From: Ischnura elegans
Lineage: Eukaryota > Arthropoda > Insecta > Odonata > Coenagrionidae
Length of the DNA stretch: 64,000 nucleotides
Direction of reading: 5' to 3'
Assembly (NCBI RefSeq): GCF_921293095.1
Contig: NC_060251.1
Location: forward strand, 89,390,566 to 89,454,565
Of this stretch, positions 48,168 through 58,690 are shown in pieces (position 1 is the first letter of the stretch; each line of letters opens with the position of its first letter). Both the position numbers and the translations under genes were made by a program. Below the pieces are notes generated by a model. The model saw only the letters and a list, made by a program, of their open reading frames with translations, was not told the DNA's origin and did no database searches.

Positions 48168-48258
48168 GATGTGCCTCTGCCGGCTCAAATCGTCCTGCAG
48201 TTGTTGAGTCCAGAGTATTCTCACCGTCTCCACGTCTCTCAGACAACCAACTATCATC

Positions 48259-50836
48259 ATGAAGGTGGTAAGCTACATCGTTCCGCCTTAGTTTTCTTAC
48301 CAGAGGTCCACGGCTTCACCGTGAGCTTCTCGGTACATTCTTTCGCTTCAGATCCATTGGATGGGCTGAACTTTGCTCCATCGCTCCGCTTTATTTTTCT
48401 TACCGAAGGGACACAGCTTCACTATGGTCTCCTTAGTACCTTCTTTCGCTTCAGACCCGTTGAATGGGCTGAATTTGCTTTGCTTCTGTGAGGCACGGCT
48501 TCACTGTGAGATTTTTGGTAGCTCTCTCACCTCAGACCCTTTTAGAAAAGGCTGAAAATTACCTGTACTCTAGTAGCCATAGCGTTATTTTGAGCTTCTA
48601 ATAATCTGTTATACAATGTCTGGTTAACGCAAACCATAAAATAATACAGCCTCCCACGCTATTTGGCGGTGGCTGAAAGTTTAAGATTAACTTGGAGTGT
48701 GATCTTATGCGGAGGCTGACCAGTACCATCAACCACCGCCAATTTAATTGGACGGCTGTATCATCTTATAGTTGGCGTTAATCAGGCATTATAAAACCGA
48801 CCCTAAGTATCTTCTTCCATTTCAGGCCCTTTAATAGGGCTAAATAATTTTTTAGCCTCTAGTAGCTCTCATAGTATTATTATTTTGGTGCTACTCACTA
48901 CTCTGTATCTATACCAGTGCAAGTGGAAACGTTTTACTCTCTTTGTGATGTTGATAGCTATCCCTAGAGTTTGATAGGTAACCTTACCATCGAATATTGT
49001 ACCGTTAGAAGTTTTGTACTTCAGAACAATGCTTCGGGTTAGCCTTAAAATTATTCCTTACTATATCCTCGCCGCATACACAGCCTCTAATTAGTTCCTC
49101 TGCACACTATAATTTAATCGCCTGTTATTTTGTGCTTTCGATTTATTCCCATAACTTCTTGAAGGTCTCCCTAATTTCTCGTGCTATTCCATGCTAGAGT
49201 TGCTATGTCTCCTCCTGCTGCTATCATTGTTTTTAAACGGTTGTGATGTGCAAATTCACTTGTCTGATTGTAACAGTGTTAAGTGCTCACAAGTATATTT
49301 AGCAACATATTGTAATTTAAATTCCATATTGGTTTGAGAATTTACTTCAACTTTTTCCATTTTTCACTGTTTTGTGGAAGAATAGGGGAAATTATGTCAA
49401 ATCGGGCACAAAAATATTTTATTCTTTAAATAGTTAATCGCAATGTTCCACGTCACTTGAAATAGCTAAATTAAACTCCATAGTTAAACTGCTTGCTTAA
49501 GAGGAAACCTGGTTTGAATTAAAAAGAATAGGTACGCGAAATATCATTCGTCGTTGAAGGATCTCTCGGCGCTCTTATGAGGTACTGTTGCTTTGCCCTT
49601 GTGCGATAAAACTACGCTTATTCTTTCTAACTGTATATATTCTAACCGCAAGGACGTGACAAGGTATTTATCTCTGTTCCTTTAAGTAAAATATGTAGTT
49701 TTCACGGAATAAACCGTGTTTTAGTGAACCTTGAATACAATATCTTCGTGGTATAACCTCTTATCTCCGTGGCATTATTACCAGTAGCATTATCAGAGAA
49801 AGTAACAACCTCTCCTAACAACATCGAGTGAATTTTGTCACAAATCTCGGAGTCAGTTCTTATTCCACTACGGCTTTACGTGGCTTTCGTCATCTTTAGA
49901 TGGTTTGATGATCTTCTCTGATGAAGTAAGCAGCTCTTGCTTTCATATACATTTTAAAGCTTTTGATTTTCGTGTTCGCTCTATTTCCCTAGAGAATTTA
50001 AAACTGTTTCATGATAGTGCTTCTCAGCAGCACGCTGTCTCCTCATAAAAAGTATTCAATTTTATGACGAAAAATTCATAGTTACTTACCATGATAGAAA
50101 AAACTTATAGATTATCCTCTTTCTAGGACTGATGATGGCCAGAAAATATCAACAAAAATTTTAAATGCCTCTTTTACTTTGAGAAGTCTTCGCAGATAAA
50201 CGTATTGGGTCACTGCTATATTTTTCTAAGACTGCTTTATCCCTACTTGGGTGCTTTTTGGGGGGCGTTTCAAATTTAGCACTCCGCCCGTCGGATAAGA
50301 CGTTAAGCCGTGGTTCCCTTGGCACTTTCCATTAAGATCAGGCTAATGCCGACGCCGGGTTTCTCTCCACCCTTCCTCACGGCGGAAATGATCTTAGCTA
50401 TAGGTTTCCTCCTCCAAATATTATCCTAATTACCCAAGAATAAGGGGATTATTATAAGCTTATATATTTGTTTTACCTTCGACTCAGACACATCTGCTTT
50501 CCCTTTTAACAGCTGGCTGTTGTTCTTCTTGCCGTGTGCGCAGCTTCCGCTGCCACCGTTGAGCACGTGGTCAAGGTGCCCCACACTTACGTGCAGCCCA
50601 CCCCTTACGTGGCCACCCCTTATGTGGCACCGTATCACCACGGCGTGGTGGCACCCGTCCTCACCAAGGTGGAAGGCAAGCCCGTCGTGACCACTTACAC
50701 GGCCGGAGCTTACCCCGTGCCCGTCGGACCATACGCTTATCCGTATGTCCACAGCCCAGTGGCATATGCTGCCTATCCCTACGGCGCACCCGTCCACACC
50801 GTGCCCGTGGTACCCAAGGTGGAGAAGGTTGAGTAA
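48259..50836 (+). CDS. Cuticular protein, Tyr/Pro/Val/Ala-rich low-complexity type (gene 2)
   Basis: A secreted cuticular protein, 110 aa, joined from 48259-48267 (ATG AAG GTG) and 50513-50836. The donor is GTG|GTAAGC and the acceptor TTTTAACAG|CTG, phase 0, identical in position to gene 1. The signal peptide is MKVLAVVLLAVCAASAAT, giving a mature start near VEHVVKV. A short HTYVQPTPYVATPYVAPYHH block replaces the longer PYVAQ array of gene 1. Then come APVLTKVEGKPVVTTYTAGA, a Tyr/Pro block (YPVPVGPYAYPYVH) and the shared tail TVPVVPKVEKVE. No Rebers-Riddiford consensus is present. A role in the extracellular cuticle matrix is inferred from family resemblance. It lies 14.8 kb downstream of gene 1 on the same strand, so they are tandem paralogues. 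Repeat copy number accounts for much of the difference in size. Confidence 0.93.
48287..48545 (+). repeat. Degenerate intronic tandem repeat, about 103-bp unit
   Basis: CGGCTTCACCGTGAG at 48311, CAGCTTCACTATGG at 48414 and CGGCTTCACTGTGAG at 48496 begin comparable segments. The first two units share CCGCYTTA, TTTTCTTACC, CTTTCGCTTCAGAYCC and GATGGGCTGAA or GAATGGGCTGAA. The third is shortened (82 bp). A further echo, TTTCAGGCCCTTTAATAGGG, lies at about 48820 beyond the MITE. Confidence 0.7.
48608..48796. mobile_element. Fold-back MITE in the gene 2 intron
   Basis: The left arm 48608-48652 and right arm 48753-48796 are inverted repeats. GGTTAACGCAAACCATAA on the left corresponds to GATTAACGCCAACTATAA in the reverse complement of the right, then ATACAGCC in both. 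It sits between the tandem repeat and its distant echo at 48820, so it probably inserted into the repeat array. Confidence 0.7.
50262..50412 (+). mobile_element. SINE 3' part (family B) in the gene 2 intron
   Basis: GCACTCCGCCCGTCGGATAA, GACGTTAAGCCGTGG, GCCGACGCCGGGTTTCTCTC and GAAATGATCTTAGCTAT form a GC-rich block foreign to its AT-rich surroundings. The latter part matches the 3' part of the tRNA-headed SINE at 58449-58690 (GGCGCCAGGTTTCTCTCC, AAATGACCTTAAATGTCGG). It ends about 100 bp before the exon 2 acceptor. Confidence 0.55.
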
Positions 50837-51300
50837 GATGACGGACGTCAACAGGATCTGCACGACCGACACCCGCCGAAAGGGAGGCCCGGAAGGTAGA
50901 TCGAAGAAGTATCCAGTCGGCGGACAATTGAAGAGGCACCTCGTCAAATACCACTTCTAGACGGATGGATTTAGAGAAGGTCTTTTAAAAAAAAAAATCC
51001 TTCCCACCGACACCAGCAGTGTAAGACGTCCGCCCCTGGTCTTCTTTCAGCTACAATTCCAGCCTCTCCGAAGCGGAAGACCCCTGGCTTTACGAGTTTT
51101 TACGAACGGATTTGCGGAATGGATGGCGTATTGGATCCCCCAAGAATTTCTCCCTTCCTTAGCCCTGCACAGCTGTGCCAATTCTCCTCTCTCCTACTTG
51201 CAATTTTTGGCGGTATTTTTTTGTGAGTCAAAAAAACATCTACAGACTCGTCCCAAGCACCTTGGGTCGTCCCTCTGGAACATGTTTCTCCAATAAAAAA
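50837..51300 (+). other. 3' UTR of cuticular gene 2
   Basis: From the TAA stop to the polyadenylation region. It opens GATGACGGACGTCAACAGGA, somewhat like the gene 1 3' UTR (GGCGGATGACAACTTGAC, CACGACCGAC in both). Open frames here on both strands are compositional. Confidence 0.65.
51292..51297 (+). terminator. Polyadenylation signal of cuticular gene 2
   Basis: AATAAA in CTCCAATAAAAAATTTTCTG, about 455 bp after the stop. No better AATAAA occurs earlier in the 3' flank. Confidence 0.7.
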
Positions 51301-53169
51301 TTTTCTGTCATTAGCAAAATCAAAATGGTGTTATCATTCTATGAAGCCTTCTCTCCCTTTCCTAAATTATATTACCAAGTGCCTTGTAATTGTACCGTAC
51401 TATTTCCTCTGCATGGGCATAGATCATAAAATACTTATCAATCTTCGTATTTTCATTATTTTTCTATTGCAATTCATAAGTGTTGTTACTGTTAGAAAAT
51501 GCCCGAGCACCTTGTATTTCGAATACCTTGGGTATATCTCCCAAGAAAATAGCTCACAAAAAATAAAGATAGGTTTGATCGGAATCGTCTCTAGAGAAAT
51601 CAATAACTTGAGTTGAATTTTGGCTCTTATTTTTTTAATGGAATGCAAAAAAGAATGAAATCAAAAATTGTTTCAACTGTACATAATGGTGAATTATGAA
51701 TTGATACTTAGATCTTCAATCCAAGCTGGGAATATTGGCATCGATATGAAACTATACAATTTAAAAATCAACCATTCTATTGAGTTGGTGCAATCATTTA
51801 ATATTATTTAAGGCACCAGGTTAGCGAAATAAAAATACGCGTCAGTGCGCCCACTAATTATGGAAATTAAAAAAATCAGCGAATGGACATTTATTCGAAA
51901 AACGTACGTGTGCGGCATTGAATTTAGCGTGCTCGCATCTTTTAAGTGTGAAATGTATTCTTTGATGCATAATTTGTCCGTGCTACGTGTATAGAATTAG
52001 CTAGCAGTCATTTATACATGTCCGTAACAATCTTTTTTCTCTCAACTATTCTCGCCTCCAAAAATATCTTCCAAAAATTTTTCCCTGTTTCAAAAATGAA
52101 ACTGTAGTGGTCTTCTCGCTCTTCGGCTAATATATACCTTGTGCAACCTCCATATTTTTAGAATTTTTTGCAATTTTAATATAGACTTTTTACTTCTTAT
52201 TTATGTTAAAAGTGAAAGTTAAAATGTATATATAAGGCTGATGAGAAAGCTTGTATCTTAATTATAATTAATAATATACATCGTCTCCAAAAAAATACGT
52301 TTAATAAGGGTCAACGTTAAAATTTTCATTTTTTGCCGACATAACTGATGAAATGCTTTGGAAAAAAATTGCTGCACAGAAGCTCTTCTGTTTTTTCTTC
52401 AACTTCCATTTATTTCATTCAAAACTTATTGGAAATAGCAAGAAATTACCTTAGCAATTATGTTTCCAATGACTCCACAACACTTTAAACAAGGCTATTA
52501 GATTTTAAAGTCATTAGTTCGAGTGAACGTGATCCGAAAAGGGAAACAAAAGTAGGTATCATGTGGTAATGCCGCCTGAAAAATTTGCTAATAATTTTCT
52601 ATAGAGAGACATGGAGGAGTAAAATTAATAACAGCATTTGTTCAGTCAGTGGAAATTTTTAAGGCAATTCCTATCGCTGCTTAGGCGCTGTGTGAAGTCA
52701 GTATAAAAATTTCCCCATCGCATGGGAGGCTAAGTATTGCCACATTGCAATAAGGGTAAGATAATCCTAACTCCTTGTTTTATTCCACCGTTGCATAACT
52801 TTTAGTGGATCGAAAAAAAATTTTGCTCAATATCATTCCCCAGCATATTAGGACAACTCGTTCGTTTAAAATGTATTTATTTTATATTTAACCACATCAT
52901 GAGACAGATCTGATGAACATATTTTTCTATGGACAGGTAAAAGGGAGGGACAGCCTTGGATGAGATGATAATGATAATAATTTACCTACTCCTACATGTT
53001 TCATTTTACAGCTGAATAACAAGATAACAAGACAAGGAGCTTTAGGAGGTCTCCAAGGTTATATGACCAGAGTTGAACCACCATCAAGTAACAAAAATTT
53101 ATGCCAGTAAAAGAAAATAATAATGCAGTAAATAATACGTGAGTGCTTCAAAGAAATATCATCAAAGTA
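51301..53169. other. No recognised gene
   Basis: AT-rich. 52920-53100 is probably the 3' UTR of the LINE relic that follows on the minus strand. Otherwise nothing recognised. Confidence 0.4.
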
Positions 53170-53536
53170 AATGTTCGATTATTTCTTGTGAGAAAAGCCA
53201 GTCTTTGGCAAATCTTAAAATTTTATTTGGTGATTTATTTTTTATTTTTCTGGCAGTAAATGATATAACTTTGGCCCCATTATAAAAACAACGTTTATAT
53301 AATGTTAACCTTGGTCTGTTTGTTACTGCACATTATTCACTCCTTAAATTATATTTGTATTTATCACATCCACTCGGGATATTGCCACTTCTGGCATAAA
53401 ACAATTTTAGGACATTGAATAAACACAAATGCCTTAGTGGCAATAATTTTAGGGCCACAAACAACGGAAATGATTGTTCATAAGATTTTTTGGATAATAT
53501 TATCCGAATTATTTTTTTTTCAAAACGAGTGCACAC
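53170..53536 (-). pseudogene. LINE C-terminal relic (LINE-3)
   Basis: On the minus strand: LLPLRHLCLFNVLKLFYARSGN, KYKYNLRSE, a stop, then RPRLTLYKRCFYNGAKVISF, NKILRFAKDWLFSQEIIEHLL. This is the usual C-terminal tail of a non-LTR retrotransposon polyprotein, in which L.PL..LYI.K.L is followed by a basic Asn/Arg-rich linker, R....Y.....YNG.K.YN, and a K..L..FK..L..YL helix. It has stops and no catalytic core. It differs from LINE-1 and LINE-2 in wording. Confidence 0.6.
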
Positions 53537-54076
53537 TTGAATGTGTTCATGTATGCACTGCCCCAGCAGATTATACCGTAAGAGATCTTGGAATGAACAA
53601 GAGCATGAAAAATGGTTGATTTAACCATCGGTTAAAAAAACATAGCATTATTCATCGAGAGGGTCATGAAGGATGTTAAACAAAAGATTATGGGTTAAAA
53701 AATATGCTGAGAAGAAAAATGATTTCAGAACTGCGTCAAACCAATCAGTGGATTGCTATGTGACGATGGTGATTTCTTTATACATCGGAATAATTATTTT
53801 ACTAAAGCTATAATAGTGATTAAGGTAGTTATACAGGGATCATATTTTACTGATCGTCGTGGCCTGCCTCCATATTCATATTGAAGTTTCCTCTTAAGAC
53901 CTATTCGTTTTCATTCCTTCCATATACCTCATTACATCCTTGCCCAAATATTTTTAGTGATATTATTAGCCAATATCTGTTTTTTTTTAACTATGCGGTG
54001 AACGGCCTCCATTTAGAACAGCTGGTCTACTTTATGTCATTAGCGGAAATAATTACAAATCGCAATGTAAGCACTG

Positions 54077-54722
54077 ATTTTTATGTTGCATTCGTCAGGT
54101 GAAGCCAGTAGTCTTGCTGTCTCCGTGAAAAGAAAAGGGTGAAACGCGAGGCGTACTAATAGCCTCTCATCCCACCCTCTCTTAATTACACCCAGTACCA
54201 AAATACTGTGTGCAAAGCAAAATCAAAATATGATAGACCTATTTTCTTTTTTATTTAATTAAGGTTTGGTAGGAAACCCTAGTGGGCCTCCAAACTCGCC
54301 TTATATGTGCCATGAAGTGCGTTAATTATAAACCTCTAATAAAGCATAGGTTTTATTATAGAGTAAGTATATTCCATATAACTTGTATAATAATTTCTAA
54401 TAATAAAACCATGGAGTAAGTGTACTTACTCTATGGTTTTATTCACCACTTACCTGTGACCTCTACCCTCAAAAATTCGAGCCAACGGTCGAATCAAATC
54501 ACTACAATCATGAATTACCACGACAAGCGATCGCAAATGGAGATTCCCCATGAAACTGCCGGTCTAGCCTGTGTACTAAATAATCGGGTTTTATTAATGA
54601 TCACCATTAAGTTTTTATGGTGTACTCGCGTGGTAAAGTCAGTAAACTTGCTTTCTCCGCGAAAATAAACAAGTGTGAACGCGAGGCGTGTGTATAGGCT
54701 CTCATCTCATCGTCCTCTTCCC
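54077..54722 (+). repeat. Direct duplication (about 110 bp, spaced 534 bp)
   Basis: 54077-54185 and 54611-54722 share TTTTTATG, CTTGCT(G/T)TCTCCG(T/C)GAAAA, GTG(A)AACGCGAGGCGT and CTCTCATC, in the same order and at nearly constant offset 534. The interval holds the palindrome at 54402-54443. The meaning is unknown: possibly long terminal-like or subterminal repeats of an undetected element, or a segmental duplication. Confidence 0.6.
54402..54443. repeat. Near-perfect 42-bp palindrome
   Basis: AATAAAACCATGGAGTAAGT, GT, ACTTACTCTATGGTTTTATT: 20-bp arms with one mismatch and a 2-bp centre. A related half (GGTTTTATTATAGAGTAAGT) occurs just upstream at 54351-54370. It could be a MITE remnant or a cruciform-forming site. 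Confidence 0.75.
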
Positions 54723-55133
54723 TTCCCAGCCTAAGCGTTTCACCTTAACATTGACCGAGAGCGGTAGGTTCCATTCACCCCGCCTCGCTGAAGGACGCCC
54801 GGTCCCAGAATGCAACAATAAGACGACAACAATGGGCAGGCGGCTGGGATCGTACTTCTTCCACATCTCGAGTGCCGCGTCGTCGCGGAGTTTAAGTTTC
54901 TCCGAGTGGGAAGGAATACAACCACCTGTATAGGGAGCGCAGACGACAGACGACTCCCGTGTCTGGAGACAGCGCGAAAACGATAACAGCGACGCAGCGA
55001 CAAGGCGAACTGAAGGAGTCTCGAATTGAATATCATGATTGAAGACTCCAGATCTTCGACGTCGTTTCACTGGTGAATCTGAAATCTTCGCAATAAACTG
55101 ACGCTTTTCCTCAAAGTTACGCCATGACGATCC
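54723..55133. other. CpG-rich patch, no gene recognised
   Basis: CpG-rich (GAGTGCCGCGTCGTCGCGGAG at about 54870, GACAGCGCGAAAACG at about 54969). Open frames exist on both strands with no recognisable domain. It may mark a promoter or first exon. Two MITEs and a second short CpG-rich block (56310-56390) follow. Confidence 0.35.
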
Positions 55134-55136
55134 TAA

Positions 55137-55366
55137 AGGTGCGTTTACACTGCGAAACATGTTATACAATAAACATATGAAACATGTCATGCAATAAACA
55201 TGCTATATAAAATGTATAAAACAAGTTACATGTAACATGTTCCACGAAAAGTTACAAATACTTGTAACATATTTCATGTAGCATGTTAAACGGACGATTA
55301 ACTTTTTCGTAAAACATTTTATATGTAACTTGTTTTAAATAACATGTTACAGAGTGTAAACGCACC
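55137..55366. mobile_element. MITE with AGGTGCGTTTACAC ends (copy 1)
   Basis: The left end AGGTGCGTTTACACT (55137) and right end AGTGTAAACGCACC (ending 55366) are inverted repeats. The interior is built of many short GTAACATGTT/AACATGTTAC words in both orientations. TAA precedes the left end; the right flank is GGTTA. Non-coding, 230 bp. Confidence 0.8.
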
Positions 55367-55934
55367 GGTTACCAACACCCCGATATGGTACTAAATGTGT
55401 ACGTCGATAATATTTTAGCAAACTTAGAAAACGATATTTATATTGAGGACCCTAGACGCCAAGGTGTACAAATGCAATTTTCATATTTTTGGTGATAAGA
55501 CCAGATACTGGTTTGGTGGGACAATACTTTTGTGGTTGAGAGATACAAGTGAATCAATGAATATGGTATGAAGACAGGGTATTCATATCGGTGAAAAAAG
55601 TTTACTAAACTTTTCAACGTGGTTACGCAGCTACCAATAGCCAAAGCTATCATTGAAACCCCAATTCAAGTATTTTAGTACATGAGCGTTAAGAATTCTG
55701 CTTCTAAAAAAGTGCTATCTTGAGCATTGATAATATTCTAGAGTTAAAGCCTACTCGCGCATTTCTAAAAAAAATGAATCAATTAAGATAAGCTGTGTAC
55801 CTATGTGCAAAAAAGAATAGGTACTATTAATTCCTAGGACAATAACTTTTTGCCCCTTTCCATGTCCGCATAATTGGGGGTTTAGAGGCAGTCTGCGTTG
55901 CAGTGTTCATGTTTCTCTGAGAGGAGATGGAATC
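55367..55934. other. No recognised feature
   Basis: Interval between the two related MITEs. No repeat or gene recognised. Confidence 0.4.
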
Positions 55935-55937
55935 TAA

Positions 55938-56296
55938 AGGTGCGTTTACATTTTGTAACATATATAAACAAGCTACATATAACATGTTTTACGAAAAAGT
56001 TACAAATCCGTGGAACAAGTTACTAGTATTATTGTGTTTCAAAATAAAAATTCGTGTTATATAGCAAGTTTTTTGTATCCCACACGAAGTGGGAAAATGT
56101 GTGTGACATGTTACAGAAAAGAGGTGAGGCGCATGGTGGGGATAGCCGGTTGGCGGGTGGGCTAGGACTGAATCTGTAACATGGTATTTGTGCATTTTTG
56201 GCTCCGCTGGACTCTTGTTATATAATCAATGTAATATAAAACAAATGTCACAAGTAACTTGTTACACATAACATGTTACACAGTTTAAACGCACCT
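55938..56296. mobile_element. MITE with AGGTGCGTTTACA ends (copy 2), TAA duplication
   Basis: AGGTGCGTTTACA starts at 55938 and TTTAAACGCACCT ends at 56296. TAA flanks both sides (55935-55937, 56297-56299), the 3-bp duplication typical of PIF/Harbinger-related elements. The ends match copy 1, and the interior again has ACATGTTAC-type words. 56040-56190 is unrelated to copy 1, so it may carry an insertion or be a longer relative. Confidence 0.82.
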
Positions 56297-56539
56297 TAAT
56301 GTATAGAGAGTGCCGACGGACGTCGCGTTCGCGTTCCGTCGCATCCCGATGCATCTTCACTGCTGGAGGAGAGAACTAGAGGTTGGCTCGGGGCTAGATA
56401 TTTTCTTCGGGTGGACTTTTCTTTCTTTCCATTAGTTTTCTTAATGATCTGTAGGTTACTTTGTTCGTAGACATTAAAATTGGTTCACATACACCTACTA
56501 ACATTTCACTTACGTCCCTCATTTTCTGAAAGATTAATC

Positions 56540-57830
56540 CACCTTAGATAGATAGATAGAAAAATATTTATTGTTCAGAAAAAAATTCCATAAGAACCAA
56601 ACCAATTATAAATTTCATAAATAAATGACAGTTTGCAGGCACATTAAATACATGACGGATGATTAAAATGATTATAAGCTGATTTAAAAAAATATACATG
56701 CATTATGTTATTCCATTTCATGACATAACCAAACATAGCAAAAGCATGAAATCAAAGTAAAAAACGGCAAATGGAGGTAAGCACCAAGACGGATTTGATA
56801 CATACACAAACAAAAGCCACGCATTCTTAACTAAACAAGTAAAAAAATGCTACATCAAAAAATGAACCATGATAACCAGAACACAATTTTTTTAAATAAG
56901 AGCAACTTATGCTAATGCCGAAGCAGTAAATATTTATAATATTTTGGTTTAAAATTTTTAACAGATCTGCAATATTTGACTACAGTTGGCATCTTATTTC
57001 ATACACAACAAGCAGTAACAAGAAAAGATTTACTATAAACAGTAGTGCGATGCCCAGCGAAATATAAAATATTAGGATCAGACCTAGTGTACATTGTAGA
57101 GACAGAGGGAGCACAACATACAGATACCTCGGTGATTTCTTTTAATAGAACAAACAAAAAGGGTCCCAGAAGGTATTCTCTACGGTATTTGACGTTTAGC
57201 CATCTTAGTTGCTTATAATAAGGTGGGATGTGTACGTCCAAGCGAAGGTCAAAAATGAACCTAAGGCTGGAGTTTAAGGCCCGGTGAAGCTTTAAATTAT
57301 TTTCTTCGTTGAGGTCATTATAAAAAATACAGCAGTAATCTATTACAGAGAAAATAATAGAAGATATGAATGTTTTTCAAGTATTATAAGGAAGTATCTA
57401 TTAACTTTTAACTGATACAGCATAGAATGAATCTTGCTATAATATTATTTAGGTACATGGCAATCCCATGATAAGTTGGCAGCTAAGGTAATCCATAGAT
57501 TATGCACATTACTGGAATATGGAATTGGAACGCCATTAACCACAATGCTGGTAGTTTTAATGAGGTTAATGTTTCGTATAATCCTAAAATTGTCGATATC
57601 AATTGCTTTAGTTTTACTTGAAATTAGGCTGAAATCGTGACGAGTGGTCCACTCGATTATTCTACTCATACATGTCTTCATTAATTTTTGATTGGGCATC
57701 GTCAATTTCATAGGGCGAACAACTGGGGTAAATTTGGAGATCGTTGGCGTAGAGCATGTAGCTGGTATGCCTAAGACAATTGGAAAGATTGTGAGAAGAG
57801 CACAAGCCGATAATTTAATTCTAAAAAGTC
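56540..57830 (-). pseudogene. LINE reverse transcriptase relic (LINE-4, Jockey-like), 5'-truncated
   Basis: Minus-strand blocks: SRIIEWTTRHDFSLISSKTK, AIDIDNFRIIRNINLI, VVNGVPIPYSSNVHNL, ITLAANLSWDCHV (57711-57445), then NDLNEENNLKLHRALNSSL, FIFDLRLDVHIPPYYKQLRW, YRREYLLGPFLFVLLKEIT, and NILYFAGHRTTVYSKSFLVT (to about 56999). These are the post-catalytic RT and C-terminal regions. The FADD box region is missing, and several frameshifts and stops are present. The 3' end at about 56550 carries a GATA/TATC microsatellite-like tail (AGATAGATAGATAGA). Confidence 0.78.
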
Positions 57831-58448
57831 ACTACAACACGTTTTTTTTCACTCCTTCATGAAAATTTTTACTCATGACTGAGCATTTAAAATCTAAAAC
57901 GATAATACCTCAGTTCTTTCAGTTCCACTCATATATGATAGAGATGTGGTTAAATATCAAGGTAACAGGATGAGATGGCCATGAGAAAAGTATGATTGAT
58001 GTGACTTCAGCCATAGGAGATTGAGGATGATTGTGTCGAAGGGCTTTGTTTTTCTGGTAATTCGTATAATTAGTTTTGAGAGGCGAAAATACCCTTAAAA
58101 ATGCATTCTCCTTTACATAAGGACATGTGAGGAAGAACACAACATTATGAGTGAATAGGTACTTTAGGAGTGATGACAAGGGGCAGAGTTCGGGCAGGCG
58201 GCGGAATATTAGGCAGTATGTGTTTATCTGGTGGTATCTATTATTCATTAATTACTTTTTAGTATTATTTACAAGTGGAAAACAGTATCTGTGGCAAGGA
58301 TGAAAAGGAAATTTAACTCTGCTGTAAGGTTATTATTGCTTGGTTTAAAAAAGGTAAATTCATAAAATATATTTTTACCAGAAATATGTGTTATAAATAA
58401 TGAAAACAGCTCTAGTGATTATTTTTCAAGTATTTATCAAATGCGGAT
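57831..58448. other. No recognised feature
   Basis: Nothing recognised; the minus-strand frame at 57919-58248 has no recognisable domain. Confidence 0.35.
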
Positions 58449-58690
58449 CGTGTTGGCGAGGTAGCTGAAGTGATGACTCCTCACCTCCTGGGCCCGGGTT
58501 CAATCTCAGATGCGGCAGAAAGTTTTCAGAGCCCGATCAGAAAATTTTCAGAGGCCTTTGTGGAGGGCACTTCAGGTACAGCCGTGGTCGCCTTGGAGCA
58601 TTTCGTTTCGGCTGGCGCCAGGTTTCTCTCCATTCTTCATTACCTACTGTTCCCTATAGCTTAAATGACCTTAAATGTCGGCCAACGGTT
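58449..58690 (+). mobile_element. tRNA-derived SINE, family B
   Basis: TGTTGGCGAGGTAGCTGAAG (A-box region, 58452) and GGCCCGGGTTCAATCTC (B box, 58491) form a tRNA-like head preceded by CGGATCG. The body carries GGCGCCAGGTTTCTCTCC and TTAAATGTCGGCCAACG, matching 50350-50412. No mature tRNA structure closes, and the frame through it (58470-58664) is incidental. Confidence 0.7.

Larger units (their letters stand above)
48268..50512 (+). other. Intron of cuticular gene 2, repeat-rich
   Basis: A 2245-bp intron (GTAAGC...AACAG) holding a degenerate tandem repeat directly after the donor (48287-48545), a fold-back MITE (48608-48796) and the 3' part of a SINE (50262-50412) about 100 bp before the acceptor. 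The middle part, 48800-50260, is AT-rich without recognised features. Confidence 0.75.

Noticed and set aside
47563-48246. 227-codon minus-strand frame upstream of cuticular gene 2
   Set aside because: It covers the promoter and leader of gene 2 on the opposite strand. Its Gly/Arg/Pro-rich composition follows from C-rich plus-strand runs, and no domain is recognisable.
48138-48555. Plus-strand frames running from the gene 2 leader into its intron
   Set aside because: They cross a clear donor (GTG|GTAAGC) and the intronic tandem repeat. The ATG at 48259 with the conserved signal peptide after splicing is far better supported.
50426-50954. Minus-strand frames opposite cuticular gene 2 exon 2
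   Set aside because: Same reasoning: complement of a low-complexity coding exon.
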